From: Aquanectria penicillioides
Taxonomy: Eukaryota; Ascomycota; Sordariomycetes; Hypocreales; Nectriaceae
Assembly (NCBI GenBank): GCA_003415625.1
Contig: PYIU01000001.1
Coordinates: 7,938,210 to 8,002,209 of the forward strand
Direction of reading: 5' to 3'
DNA length: 64,000 nucleotides
Both the position numbers and the translations under genes were made by a program. This document shows positions 1 to 12,542 of the stretch, in pieces; position 1 is the first letter of the stretch; each line of letters opens with the position of its first letter. Under the pieces are notes generated by a model. It did no database searches. It saw nothing but the letters and a program-made list of their open reading frames with translations, and was not told the origin of the DNA.

Positions 1-641
1 ACCCGCTCATTAGTTACCAGCTGCAGTTCAGGAATAGGCCGGGCCCTGGCCACTCTTGTTGCACAGCATGAGACAAACCGCCTTGTAGCGACGGCACGCA
101 GCATTCCGGCTCTTCCATTCCCCCCTGACAGTAATAACATCCTCAAAGTAACTCTTGACGTAACCTCGCAGGATTCCGTCGACGCGGCCATGTACCCTGT
201 CCTGCAAAAATAGGGCCGGATCGACGTGATTATGAATAACGCCGGCTACGACAGGTAAGGCGATGCCAAGGCTGTTCTAAATGACGAGGCACATAGACTT
301 GTTGATACCAAGTCCTGGGGCACCGTCATGACAACGCGGCATGTCATGCGAATCATGAGGGAAGAAAACCAGAAAGGCGCGCAAATGGGAAAATAGGCGG
401 TGTAACTATGAACGTCATGTCACTAGACGGGCGGATTGCTATCCCGGGAAACTCCTTCTACCGTGCAAGCAAGTTTGCCGTTGAAGGTTTCACTGAGTCG
501 GTGTCCAAGGAAGTTAGACCCGGGTGGAACAGTGAGTTGCCCAGCACGAAGCTTTACCGTTTACAATTACTCACGAATCTTCCAGTCCGCTTCTCTTTTA
601 TCGAACCTGGGGGTGTCAAAACAAACAAACAACTCGACTAA
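1..641 (+). pseudogene. Short-chain dehydrogenase/reductase (SDR) pseudogene, 5'-truncated by the window edge
   Basis: Translation from base 1 gives a Rossmann-like start (S-S-G-I-G-R-A-L-A, a variant of TGxxxGxG, near bases 25-60) and then D-V-I-M-N-N-A-G (bases 222-245), the SDR NNAG motif. Farther on, Y-R-A-S-K (about 460-474) is the catalytic YxxxK, followed by an I-E-P-G-G-V-K-T-N segment near 604. The pieces are not in one frame. A TAG interrupts at about 211, just before G-R-I-D, and a frame change is needed between 355 and 393 to reach the YxxxK half. The TAG could derive from CAG, a CpA to TpA change, but one site does not prove RIP. A short intron may follow the NNAG region (GTAAGG near 255). 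The gene continues to the left of the window. The family call is firm; substrate and subfamily are unknown. Confidence 0.75.
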
Positions 642-1258
642 CATGAAAACCGTGCCCCCCCCCCCTGCCAGCATACGCAGCACCCGACACTCCTAGCCGA
701 CTGTTGGAGGCTTGCGTCGTAAATCCAAAGTCGAGCAAGACTTGGGCAGAAGCGGGCTCTGTGGCTGCGGGCCATGTATGAGGTGGTAGGTCGCGGGCAA
801 GCAGTCCCGTTGCGCGTGTCGCTAGGATCAGATGTGTCGGCAGTTCTAGAGGGGGGACAGCAAGTTCAAGCAACAAAGGATCTCCAGAGTGTAAAGCTGC
901 TGAGTCATACTGCCAGTCTTGGTTAATTCGGGGAATAGTGAGGCAATAGCGGGATGTATATTGTAGTTAATAGCTAATTCAATGGATAAGAGTTGCTGGC
1001 GCACTTGTTGGATAGATTTGGTGCTGGAGAAGCTGGATTGCAGCCTACTCTCTTGTTAGAGACTCTTTGACCGGGTATCATCAAGCTCAGAACTACCTAT
1101 GAATCTAGGGTCCCGAAACATGTTGGTCTCGCAACTTCGACTATACCATTGTATTCAGTGACGCAAGAGGATATCAAACTCTATAATAACGCTAGACTCG
1201 CTTGAAAATTGCTTAATGTACATTTTACTCATCAAAATTGCGCCCTGTGTCGGAGGGC
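642..1258. other. Intergenic, no gene seen
   Basis: The stretch lies between the SDR remnant and the convergent membrane-protein gene. It begins with a run of 11 C (655-665). The open frames here have no recognisable domain, and no tRNA or repeat structure was noticed. Confidence 0.5.
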
Positions 1259-2261
1259 TTACTCTAGCTCAACCATCCGCCGGGTCGGCGTCGTTCCTCC
1301 TTGAAGCTCCGAAGGGGCAGATTCTCCTGCCAGTTCCGATTTTGGCGAGCCGTAGGCCGGAAGTATTTGCTGGTGTTGCCGCACCATGGGTTCCAGTTCG
1401 TGAGGGTGTGGCCTCTTTCGCTTCCTCAAGAATAGAAACAGAGCAACACCGAGCAATCCAAGGACCGCCGCGGCTACTCCAACGCCAATTCCTGCCTTTG
1501 CGCCAGTTGATAAACCCCCGCTCGTGTCGTCTGATGAGTCATTAGTATTGGTTGGTGAAGCGCTCGATGTCGAAGATCCCGGTGCGGAAGATAGGTCGAT
1601 TGATTTATGAATAAGCTGGATCAAGGGCGCATAAAGCGTCATGGAACTGATAATTATCGTTTCTACTGTCCCTGCTGTGGCGGAAGCCGTGTCGGTGATG
1701 GTGCTTGTGATCGTAGCTGGTATGCTGATGTAGCTGAATCCATCGCTTTTACCGGCCGAACAATGAACAGTAGCAATCGTTCCAGTGTTTAGAATACTGT
1801 AGCACGTCTGCGCGCCGTCGACACCAGAATTAAATTTACATTGGTACCCCCTATTGATATGTCAGCCTCATCGTATTCGTCGCAAGTAGTGATACTGACG
1901 TAGGACAGCATCCAATACCCGTCTCTCCCTTCTGCAGCGGGAACTGGAAGTCGAATCCGAGGTCTACGCTCGCCGTCGCGACGCATGAGGTTGCATAACC
2001 GATCGGACAAGAGATTCCAGGGGAGTAGAAGCCCCAGCCATTTAGCCCAATGCCCGTAGATACACTGGCCGAGCTCGCGCGTTCTGGCCAGCAATCGGGG
2101 TTATCTTGAACTCCTTGCGTATTGGCTTGGTTGTTGCTGCACGTCTGTGCCTGCCATGCCGCGTAACAGGTTGCACATTCCTGCACGACGACCTGACAAC
2201 TGCTCGGATATGTAAATGCGGAGGTTAACGGGCCAAGGTTCGATCGTGTCGTGGTGGACAT
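1259..2261 (-). CDS. Cys-rich extracellular, single-pass membrane protein (Mid2/WSC-like layout)
   Basis: There are two exons, 2261-1900 and 1850-1259. The 49-nt intron has donor GTCAGT, branch GCTGAC and acceptor AATAG, and joining restores the frame across a G-C-C-P-T-G-Y-Q-C motif. I chose the ATG at 2261, which opens with M-S-T-T-T-R-S-N-L-G-P-L-T, rather than the upstream in-frame ATG at 2462. The N-terminal half has paired cysteines (Q-E-C-A-T-C, C-W-P, S-C-P-I-G-Y, GCC). A Ser/Thr-rich stalk follows, then a Gly/Ala/Val/Leu transmembrane helix, a basic stop-transfer stretch (R-K-R-K-R) and a short cytoplasmic tail. The layout resembles fungal cell-surface proteins of the Mid2/WSC or SKG6-anchor kind. 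I see no clear N-terminal signal peptide, so the topology is inferred from the single helix. Function is unknown. Confidence 0.72.
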
Positions 2262-4445
2262 GGCGGCAAGGGCCGAAAGCGATCGTCGGGCAGGTCGATC
2301 TTGGGATGTCGTCCAAGTTTGGGAGGCTAGTTTAGATGACAAGAGAGGAGAGGTGGCCAAAGCAAGCACAACATCGGATGAGGGATGTGCAAGGTACCAA
2401 TCCCCATATTTAACTTCTTCATTGGCCACTTGGCACCAGATGAAAAGTCCCCCAAACCACAAGCGTTACGGATCAGACTGGGGACGCTGCGTCCCTACCG
2501 AGTCATTTTTCACAAAAAGAGCGATCTTGGCAACAGGGGATGGAGAGCAAGTTAAATCACTGCCTCAGAATGGCTAGTTGATTTCACTGGAGGCTATTAT
2601 TAGAGATGCTACACCAGTTTCGCGCTGATGGAGTATGCTCAGCCTTCGAGCTCTCCGTCCAGACTTGTAGTTGCAGCTTGCAAAGTTCGGGGTTATCACT
2701 CGGTGAATTGGCCCACAGACAGGAATATCCGTTGCCTACAGAACTCCGCAGACATACGGTTCTGATCGTGGGCGGCGATTGGTCTTTCTACGGGTGCTGC
2801 GCCGTGAAGGAATCAAGCGAGTTCAGGTAAATCAGTATGGCGGGTAAGCACTAGGCCAGATCGATCGCTTTTCTACCAAGCCTCGCCCTTGACAGGCGGT
2901 CAAATCCCAGCAAAGATTTGTCGCAGGTCGCCCGTGAACAGGGTGGTGCGTTAGTTTTGAAGTGTGCCTTATCATTAGCGTGCGTAGAAAGGAAGGCTGA
3001 AGATGACAACGGTCGCAACGCATGGCAATGCGATATATTTTGAATCTTTTAAAGACTGGAGCTTCCTGGGTGCTGAAGAGGTCCTTCAGAGTCTAAAATG
3101 GGCATTGAAGATATGGAACAGATAGAAAATGTAACTTTGAGTTTACACCTTAGAATGGGGTATTTTAAGGTGAGTCGAAGATGCCGAAAGTTTAGAAAAA
3201 TGTCCGATATACGAGTTAGGATTGTGTGCTACAAGGCAGTTAAATGTCTTTAAGACAACCCACGAAAGGAGTACCAAATGGGCAAAGGAAATCTAATGAC
3301 AACATACGACAAGGACAGAAGATTTCCCCAATAAATCTAGGCATTTCTGATCCATCTAGGTAATGTTTGATCTAACTTAGTGTCAAGAACGCTGTTCGGC
3401 TAAAGGATGTTAGTCACGTGCGGTGATAGCTTGAGATAAGATGATGCTGTGGAGTGGTGGATCAAGATGCTTTGAGAGTGCGCCTACCCTAGACCTCGAG
3501 TTTCCTGCACACCACGTGGTGAATGAGTGCTAAACGCAGGTTCCCACCGCCTTACCCGTCTTTCTGGAGAAGGATGCTTGTCGTTGACTGACTGAGATAC
3601 CTGTGACTGTAGGGTAAGTATGGGGGTTGTGTGACCAGTCCCGGCCAAATCACCGACTGTGCCATCAACGAGCCATGGTCAGTCTTACATCAACATTTAA
3701 ACTTTCACCCTGTATCACAGAGCGGACCGTGGCGTCTTGGGCTAATTTATCGTGATACGGCGCTCCAGAAGTTGCCGGCGACTCATGCGGGTTCCTGCAA
3801 GGTGCCGCATCGCTGCTTCATGGAACGTTTCCAGCCGTTCAAGATTCCCCTCCCCCACGGTCTTGTGCTTGTCTATCGCGACACAACATGTGCAGCTAAA
3901 CATCCCTGTCTTGATTCTCCTGCGCAACGCCGATCGCGTGCCAACTGTACCCAGCCTTGACAGCCAATGGCGGTGGCCAGTGCACCGAGCCATCATGAGT
4001 AGATCGGCAGAAGCAAAATTGCCGAGAAGCCATGGGCAGCGGCAACTCTCCCACAAGCCGAGGATTGCACATAACCTTTGCAACACGGACCCGCTGCGGT
4101 GATCGCTTGCGACGGTATCGCGTCTGCGAATGGTCCAGATCATTACCTAATTCCGGCTTCCTGTTGTAGCATGGTTCCTATCTCGACCATGCTATCAACA
4201 TCACGCTATGGTCCCGGCTTCGATGCGACTCTCGCTTCTCCACATCTGGGGTAGAAGATAGCGGAGATTGACATCATGACACGACCTCAGCTTAAATTGC
4301 CTATGGTTGTCCGCTTTTTCGTCCACAGTCCTCATCACCTGGCATCCACTCCTCCATCAGTCTGATCACCATTCAGGGTTAGACCCCTCTCTGCTTTTGC
4401 CTTTGCTACTCTACTACGTCGACGGCTGCCTTCTCCATCTCCACA
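2262..4445. other. Intergenic and upstream region of the MFS gene, no gene supported
   Basis: Small frames occur on both strands (the longest about 130 codons, around 3.7-4.1 kb), but none shows a domain, a codon pattern or splice signals that would support a gene. The last 200 bases before the MFS start are C/T-rich, as is common in fungal promoters. Confidence 0.45.
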
Positions 4446-5984
4446 ATGACCTCGAAAACAGATCCTCTCGACATGGATGATGCCCCCGCAAAGGGCGACA
4501 TTGAGCAGACTCCCGTTGGCCTGCGAGATGACATCTACATCGACGAGGTTGCCGAGAAGAAGCTGCTTCGAAAACTCGACCTCTGGATTGTTCCTCCCGT
4601 CATGCTTCTGTATCTCCTCAGCTTTCTGGACCGCGTAAACATTGGCAACGCCCGCCTCTATGGTCTGGAGGCAGACCTCGGCCTCAAAGGAAACCAATAC
4701 CAGACCGCTGTGTCGGTGCTCTTCGCCACGTACATCCTGTCTGAATTGCCTTCGAACCTGGTCATTAAGCGATTCACACCCTCGCGCTGGCTGGCTTTCA
4801 TCACAGTCGCCTGGGGGATCGTCGCCACGCTGACCGGCATCGTGCAAAGCTATTCCGGCCTCATCGCCTGTCGCGTGATACTCGGCGCCCTCGAGGGCGG
4901 CTTGTTTCCCGGATTGACCATCTACCTCACCATGTTTTACACGAAGCGCGAATACGCCCTGAGAATTGGCTACCTTTTTGTGTCTGCTGCCATTGCTGGA
5001 TCTATGGGCGGTCTGCTCGCCTACGGCATAGGATATATGGACGGAATCGCGGGCCTGAGGGGGTGGCGATGGATCATTATTCTTGAGGGCATCCCTACCT
5101 TCATTCTCGGCATATCCATTCTATTCTGGCTTGCCGATAGCCCTGACTCGGCCCATTACCTCTCACCAGAGGAGCGGGAGCTTATCCAGCTACGCATGCG
5201 CCGACAGATCGGTCACACTACATCCTCGGATCAGATGCACAAGAAAGATGTGTACGAAGGCCTGAAGGATTGGAAGATTTGGCTTTTCTGCCTCGGCCAA
5301 TTTGGTGGCGACATCATCCTCTACGGCTATTCGACCTTTTTGCCAACCATCATCCGCGGTCTGGGTACTTGGACCACTGCTCAAGTCCAGGCTCTTACTA
5401 TCCCTTGCTATGCGCTGGGAGCTATCAGCTACCTCGTTGTCGCATATCTCTCAGACCGAACACAGCGACGTGCTCCATTTGCCGTTGGTGCCGGACTCAT
5501 CTGTGCAACTGGATACGCTATTCTCACCAGCACAGCCTCCGGAAATGTCAAATACTTTGGCTGTTTCTTGGCGGCCATGGGACTTTATGTCATTGTCGGC
5601 ATTCCTCTTGCGTGGCTCCCTAGTAACAACCCGAGATATGGCAAGCGCACAGTTGCGACGGGTCTTCAGCTGACCATTGGAAATTCTGCTGGAATTCCTG
5701 CCCCATTTGTAAGTTATCCCCCTCAGAGCCCATTTGTGAATTGCTTTCTAATGCGGTGACAGCTCTATCCGACCGCTGAAGGCCCAAGATTTATCAAGGG
5801 CCACGCTATTTCCATGTCTTTGGTTGCCATGTCTGCGGTTATCTATATTGCTTTTTGGCTTTGGTTCCGCCGCCAAAACCAGAGAAAGCTTGCTGGCAAG
5901 GACGACCACAAGGTTCAGGGCATGACTGACGAGGAGATTGAGGAGATGGGCGAGCATAACCCACGGTTCCTTTACACCTACTAA
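4446..5984 (+). CDS. MFS transporter, Dal5/allantoate-permease-like (anion:cation symporter) family
   Basis: There are two exons, 4446-5708 and 5763-5984, giving about 494 residues. The 54-nt intron (GTAAGT...GTGACAG) is phase 0; without it the frame ends after an unrelated tail. The cytosolic N-terminus runs into K-L-L-R-K-L-D-L-W-I-V-P-P, then L-L-S-F-L-D-R-V-N-I-G-N-A-R, the first-helix signature of the Dal5/Tna1 group. Further on come E-L-P-S-N-L-V-I-K-R, a G-G-L-F-P-G segment, and 12 predicted helices split by a loop near residues 230-265. The start has a good context (CCACAATGACC) and matches the usual start of the family. Relatives carry allantoate, nicotinate, vitamins or small organic acids at the plasma membrane; the substrate cannot be told here. 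No lesion was seen. Confidence 0.88.
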
Positions 5985-6527
5985 GCTTTCATTGGAATTG
6001 GCTTGGGATGTTGTGGGGAAATTTCTACCTTCATTTTATGCGAACAGTCATGATGGATACACGGGACCCCATTTCAGTCGTGTTTCCGTTATATGTTAGG
6101 CTCTACAGTCAAATTCGTTACCTTGTTGCTTAGGGACCTCAACTGGAGATGTTTAAAATGGTGACTGACGGCTATTGAGGTTGCTTGTGCAGCCAAATCG
6201 TACCTCATCGACTTTTTACGTTGTGTCCTCGAAGGATTGTAGCTGGTGTCTGGATCGGGGTGAGTCATGATGGACTCTCCTAGCTCAAATTACGTTCCTC
6301 TCAAAGCCTTAAAAATCATTCTTGGAAGCTTTCCCATGGTCAGATGAATGAAAAAGAAAATGTATAGTCTATGAACCAAGCTTGAACAAATGATGTTACA
6401 GAGGAAATGATAGCGAGTGATGGCAATGTATGTTGGATGGATTTTCCGAAACCTGATAACCGTCCGACCCCCTATTTAGAACCTTGAACAATTGAAGAAC
6501 CAATATCCAGCAGTTAATCTCAAGGCA
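5985..6527. other. Intergenic between convergent genes
   Basis: These bases are the 3' flanks of the MFS gene on the plus strand and the membrane-protein gene on the minus strand. I see no gene, repeat or RNA in it. Confidence 0.5.
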
Positions 6528-7414
6528 TTAGACCAGATTTTCCATCTCATGGGGCGAGCTTCGAACCCTCACTTGAGGCTGGGGTCGAACGCCCTTGCTC
6601 ATCCAGCCACCGGCCATGATAATCACCACAATGCATAGCTGGGCTCCGAACATCAGAAGGAACTTCGTTGCGAAGCTTCCCGACACAGGGTCCAAGCTTG
6701 GGATTCGGTCGAAAGCGTAAGTCACGCAGTAGCTCAATCGAATTAGCTGAAGAATAGTAGCAGGTCCGGCGGCAATGATCAGAGCCTTGGCAGCCTTGTA
6801 CTGGGCATCGCGAGGAGAGGAGAAGACGCGCTTTCCAGCTGGCCACAACCAAAACAGGACACCGACCATGGCGATGAACATGAGGCAGTTTCCGATCTTG
6901 TTGAATGACTCGTTCTTCACACCTCCAGCACCAGTAGCATCAGGCTTTCCGGCGTATGCTGCCATGCCGATACCAGCAGTATTGGCCAGATGGGTCACAC
7001 CAAGGATAGCCTTGCGACCCCAACGCTTTGAAGAAGATGGAACAAGATTCAAGCTACCGAAAGTTAGCAATGGGGATCTCTAGAACACATCGCTGGTTAC
7101 TCTTACGCTTCATAGACCATGCCAATGATTGTCAATGACAAGCAAGCAATGCATCCAGCATTGGTCATCATAGTGACTGTGTTCGATTCCTCGGGGTCAT
7201 GGCGTCGGATGATGACGTATGCGTCGGAGACGAAACGAATAGGAAAGTATGACACGAAGATTGGCCAGCAAATCATTCCTGGCTTTCCATGCTTGTAGGT
7301 AATGTAGAGAGTAGGGACGAAGAGAAGCCCAAAGATGACCAGAGCTGCATAAGCAAGATTGATACTGTTTGTGGATGGGAGATGCGTGGCGACTGTTGTC
7401 GTATCCATGGCCAA
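6528..7414 (-). CDS. Multi-pass integral membrane protein of unknown function (DUF7702-like)
   Basis: There are two exons, 7414-7107 and 7053-6528. The 53-nt intron (GTAAGA...CGGTAG) splits an Ala codon and joins M-V-Y-E-A to L-N-L-V-P-S-S-S-K-R-W. The protein is about 277 residues with roughly seven hydrophobic segments, short charged loops such as R-R-H-D-P-E-E-S, and a basic cytosolic C-terminus. The first helix follows an uncharged N-terminus (T-N-S-I-N-L-A-Y-A-A). The pattern resembles fungal 7-TM proteins grouped as DUF7702, which have no established role. That family name is recognised by feel rather than by a search. The gene is convergent with the Dal5-like transporter, and nothing around it suggests a pathway. 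Confidence 0.75.
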
Positions 7415-8548
7415 GACTTTTTTAACACTGTTGAGTTTAATTATACATGTAATGTGCTGCTAGAACGGTGGATGATTGGCTGGCTGGATCGAATGCTGAT
7501 GAGATGAGATGAGATGAGAGGCTTCCGAGGCAGCAGATGGCCTCATTATGTAGTAGAATACACGGTATTGCGATGCTCAGATTTCGGTTTCTCTTTGCCG
7601 GAGAGTTTCACCGGATGCGACAAGAATAGCATCAGGAGCTCCTGCGCCTCGAAAGGCAGTTTACTTGCCAGCATATCCGTCACAGCCATGATCGGATCAC
7701 CGGTAGTGACGCGAATTAATGTGGATGCCCTGGCTTTGGAATAAAAAACCGCCTCCGGGATCGTCGCAGATGCTCTTCAGTTGGAAACATTGCAAAGAAT
7801 TAAACTTCACCCTCAAACAAAAATTCCTACCAGGTTGCATGGTGGCTTATTAGTGGGCGTATATACTGGTAACATGGTTGAAATCTTGCCAGTCTCCGCT
7901 GAGCTCGAATTGGCCAGAAATTCATTATTGTGCAAGAAACTAGGCCGGTTGAGTCTAAGTGTTCAATTAGTTGAGGTGCACGGCCTAAGAAATTGCCAAT
8001 TCTGAAGCCGAAACCGAGACCGAGGGGACTCATGTGTGGCACTCATAGATCAACCAAACTCAGCCTCACTGGGCTGTCTAAATCATGGGATTAATGTGGC
8101 ACGTGCGCTATATTGCTGGCAGACGAAGAAAACAATACGAAGTGATGACAACTCTATCCTCTACTGGCCAGTTCGGACTGTCGGAGCCGTGCTTCTTCCC
8201 GTCTGCAAGCCATCGCCAACCCCTGCCGGATCATTGCGTCACGTTAATTCCGGCCAGGATTTGGAGATTCTGGAAACTCCTTTTTACCGCATTATGGGTT
8301 CTCTGGACAAGTTGCAAAGTGTCCACCTGAAGTTTGCGGCTGAACGGAGGGAGCATATGCAGAGTTACTGAAACCAAGAAGCGTTTTATATGCCATTCAT
8401 TCACTGTGTAGATGAGGAAGTGGAAAGTTTACCCGAAACATAAGATGTTGATCTATTTATAATGTAGCAATGAGCATTTCAGCTCGTCCATGTAACCAAC
8501 TAGCTAGGTTTATATAGTAACAAAACACACTTTTAAAACACCGGAACA
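7415..8548. other. Intergenic, with a short pentanucleotide repeat
   Basis: This stretch lies upstream of the 7-TM gene and downstream of the DHA1-like gene, both on the minus strand. A GATGA-type tandem repeat of about four units is at 7496-7517. The small frames around 7.8-8.4 kb show no domain. No gene is supported. Confidence 0.45.
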
Positions 8549-10162
8549 CTAGAATTCTTTCCGAAACTTAGGGTTGTTTCTTATTCTGTTTCCATATGAG
8601 CGCAGAAGCCAAGGAACTGGCGCGAGGGCTAAAGCAATCAGACCAAGCAGCGTATTGCCCCAGCCTAGGTTTAGCTTGTCATACAGCCTCAACCCACCCA
8701 ATGGAAGAAGGGCGCCAAGCAGACTTCGCAACACTGCATTTGCAGCAGTTACGGAAGCTGCGTGAGCCGTGAAGGCATCGACGAGATAGGTTTGGCAAAT
8801 CATGAAGATCCCAATCATACCAAATCCCATAATGCCGGTTCCAATCATTGGGACAATCCAGTGCAAGTGCTTCTGTGCCGACCATCCATACAATATGAGA
8901 CCAAGCGGCAAAGTTACTGCAGTGGGAACGGTGAGTCTCAAATCTAGTCGCTGTTCGGGCTCCGTAGCCTTTCCTTGGGCTTTTCCCTCCCTGATCAGTT
9001 TATCAGATAAGTAGCCAACGAAAAGTAGACCGAAGAGGTTGCCGACACCGCCACCGATAAAGGAGAGGCCTGCTCCGACTGAGCCAAATCCGTAAATGTC
9101 CTTGTAGACGAAGGTGAAGGTGGTGAAAAGGAGGTATAGCAGGCCGTAGAGAGTTGCGACATATATGCAAACCATTGCGACGACTGGGGAAAAGATGAAC
9201 ATGCGGGCTGGTCGAGTGATGGCCATGTTGAAATGCTCTTTAGCGGTACCCTCCTTCTTCAAAATGGACTGATAATTGTTATTGCCAGTGGCGTTTCGTA
9301 ATTGGGCGGCTTTCCGTTCCAGAATGACTGGGGCGTAGGTTTCGCGAAGGATGAAAAAGGATGCTAAAACTGTAGCTCCAGACTACACCTCTTTGTTAAT
9401 TCCTTGATCATTGGCTAAAGAGTACAGCATAAATGTACTTACCACAATGGTAATCACCCAAAACACCCATCGCCAGCCTTTGGCTTCAACTAGAAATCCT
9501 GCGCACACTGGCCCAATGACCGGACCTAGCATCGGGCCTATAGACCATATAGACATTGCAGCACCTCGCCGTTCCGCAGGGACCATATCTGCAATCGTTC
9601 CGCTTCCGCAAGTTACAACTGCAACGCCAACAAAGCCGGAAAGGAAGCGGAATGCAATAAGCATGCCTACGTTCTGCGAAAGGGCACATCCCACCGAAAA
9701 GACAACAAACAGCGAATTGCTTATGTGATACACTGGCGTTCGTCCGTAGAGCTCGCTGAGTGGCGCCATCAACAACGGCCCAAAGGCAAAACCGAGAACG
9801 AAGACGGATACCACGAATGTTGATACTTCTTCATTGGTGCTGTTGAATTCGGCCATGATGTTGGGTACTCCGGGGGCCATCATTGCAGATGCCAGGGGAC
9901 TATTCACGGACGTATGTTAGTTGTTGTCCAGCCTGATTCGGTGCTTGAGAGTGTGGACTCACGTTATAAAGGTCATGAGAGACAGAACTCCAATTATGCT
10001 CCATTTCCGACGCGATGACCAGTTCAGGGGGTTTTCTGGGTCCTGATCAGCGGGCTCGTCCCATCCCACTGCGAAGTTGTCGTTGTTGGATTCGTTGGAA
10101 GACTCCGGCTCCTTTGTCAGCTGGGCCTCATCGGCTTCTGTTTTCGAATGCCCTTCTGTCAT
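8549..10162 (-). CDS. MFS drug:H+ antiporter (DHA1-like multidrug exporter)
   Basis: There are three exons: 10162-9963, 9899-9443 and 9382-8549. The introns are 63 nt (GTGAGT...AATAG) and 60 nt (GTAAGT...TGTAG), and together the exons give about 496 residues in one frame. The start chosen opens M-T-E-G-H-S-K; an in-frame ATG 81 nt upstream exists but adds an unlikely leader. The soluble N-terminus ends with D-P-E-N-P-L-N-W, the usual motif just before helix 1 in fungal DHA1 pumps. The loop motif L-S-E-L-Y-G-R-T-P-V-Y follows, then a P-A-E-R-R-G-A-A segment, and L-R-E-T-Y-A-P-V-I-L-E in the central loop. Twelve helices are expected. Substrates cannot be assigned. No lesion was seen. Confidence 0.87.
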
Positions 10163-12542
10163 GACAAAGATTTGAATATCGCTGTATAAGCTGTTCAGTG
10201 GTATTTCACTGTTAGTGTGGAGGTGATGTTGAAATAAAAACACGAATGTAGGTGTGGATAAGCAGGAAGTGCATGGGTCAACAAAATCCGACCCAAAGTT
10301 GATGCACAGGGGCCTAGGGATAATATAGGGTCACAAACAAGTCTTTGGTCGGTTCTCTCATCGTGCCCGAGCCCGAGATCGCGTGTGGCGGTGGCATCAC
10401 CAGGATGACGCAACGCGAAACCGATACCGAGAGCGAAATTTGTTTCTGCGCCAACCGCGCACCAACCGCGCCCCCCGTACATAGAAATTTACTGCTGAGC
10501 CTGGTCCTTCATAGAATAGTGTTACTTTTGCTGATCTCCCCTGTTTAAAGCGTCATACTTTCCTTGGATCATTTGGGGTAGACATGTTGTTCCTGGCCAA
10601 AGTGGGTGGCAAAGCCCTATTTTACTCGGATAGCGCAACTGCGATGCCAATATATAGATTCCTATGACGTCTTGAATCGTTTATTTAAACTGCAAACAAG
10701 CCCCTAGATTAGAAGTGATGGATACGAAGGGTAATCATTTCTTCACCCCTGCGATGAGCAGCATCCCCTGGCCACCGTCTCGCTCCTCGTCTCTTCGCTT
10801 TAGAATATTTTTGTTATATTTACCCTCTTAATTGTTATACTTTTGCCTTATTTTGGAATTGAGACGAGAATTTGTGTGTTTCTTCACCGTCGTATTCAAA
10901 GTAATGTGGTTAGCCCAGTTCTCCGTTTCACAGCTTGCCTCTGCTTGATCACGCGCAACTTGATGCTAACGCTGACAAAATTATCCACCGCAGTACACCT
11001 GAATAGCATGTACCATGTTTGGTAATAAAATAGTATCTGCAGGCTAGAAAAGGATAGTGTTGCAACAGTATTGATTGCACATGAGCCTCGTGTGCACTGA
11101 CAAGACGGATTCAAAACCAATACTAGCCTGAACGGCAAACCTCATGTTAAGGAGAATTCGTCGCTCAACAACAAAATAGAGCGGGAGAGGTATTTAATCT
11201 TTGCGAATAATCAGTGTGAATGAAAAGAACATAGGACAAGTCTTCGAGATCACTGTGCTGATAACATGAACCTTGCTGGGGCTTGAGCTGTGCTTTATAG
11301 TCGATATCAACGACAGCACTTTCGTGAGCTTTTCACACCTAACGAAAGGATATTCCAATCGAAAGAGCCCGGATACGATAGGGGAATGTGGGCCGCTTTT
11401 CCCTAAAATAAGCCGTGAGGTTGTCAACATCTGCCCATGTTCAACTTTACACGTAGAATAGAATGCAAGTGTGGTGGGCCGCCCGGGGTGAAATCACTCA
11501 AATAGTAACCATTGTGAGAAAAAGTGGAACTTGACGGAGAAGGAAGTCATGATCCCATGGAGTGCGTTAAAGTGTACTCGTTGTTACGCGTAATCATTGA
11601 ATCCAACCATTGCCAATAGTGATTAAACAAGACCCATCTCGTAGGGATATCGTTAGCAGCGAGCAGGCACGAGTACTCAGATAGAGCCCTAACACACGTC
11701 ATAAGCGTGCCATAGATGGGACGCTTTCTATATGTACGTCGCAGAATTGCTTGCAGTGGAAACAGCCGCCGGAACTCAGTATGAGCTGACAATAGAGATC
11801 CAATTGATGCGTAATGTTACTTTGGCAACAGGTGCGGCGATAGAAACAACTCCGGATCATGAACCGGAGAAGGATATGGCACGGAGCCAAGTCCTCATTA
11901 GCCGGGGTTTGGAACCGAGTAGTTAATTTTAACCCATATTCTATCCTCTGTCCCCTCTCAAAAAGGAACCGTAGTGTTGTAATGCTTAGTTCTGGCTTTT
12001 ACCAATACTCCGATTTGACAAGGCATGGCTATGTCACAGACCATAACACGAAATGGTAATTCGTATTGAATACGCAAACTCACCAATGTCATAATAAGCT
12101 ATTTCAAGACCAATACATTTGAACAGCAAATCCCATAAATTTTCAATTATCCAATGATGCTTGAGAAACTTATCGACTCCCGAAATTCCCGTGAAGTCCC
12201 GACAATGCACGAGTAAGTCTGAAGATTGTAGGCTCGAATCGCCTGAGCTGACTGCCAAGAGCATGCCAAACTGGCTGCAAGTAAGTGTCCAAGAGAATTG
12301 AGATACAGAAGCAGTCGGCTTAGGTCATCGTGGGGTGGTGTAAGTGATATTCTAGACCCCTGCTAGTGCTGATTCTCGACATCATCATTAGGCCTTTGGG
12401 CTGTGCCTCGTCGTATTGAAGTAAGCACCTCGATTTATCCTAATCTATAGCATCAAAGCGCTTTTCCGCTTTCAAATTTATTGTACAATTACCTCAACTT
12501 AAAACGTTGGTTTGAATATTCCAAATAAACTGGGATTCAGAA
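10163..12542. other. AT-rich intergenic region, no gene supported
   Basis: About 2.4 kb separates the DHA1-like start from the alcohol-oxidase-like remnant. Only frames of under 100 codons are present, without motifs or splice logic. I saw no terminal repeats or transposase fragments. Its first few hundred bases should hold the promoter of the exporter. Confidence 0.4.

Noticed and set aside
3631..4143. Coding region in overlapping frames at 3.6-4.1 kb
   Set aside because: Frames on both strands have similar length and no recognisable motif. A Zn2Cys6 pattern was looked for and not found.
9000..9010. Two overlapping ATCWGATAA matches
   Set aside because: They lie inside an exon of the DHA1-like transporter and encode conserved S-D-K-L, so they are taken as chance.
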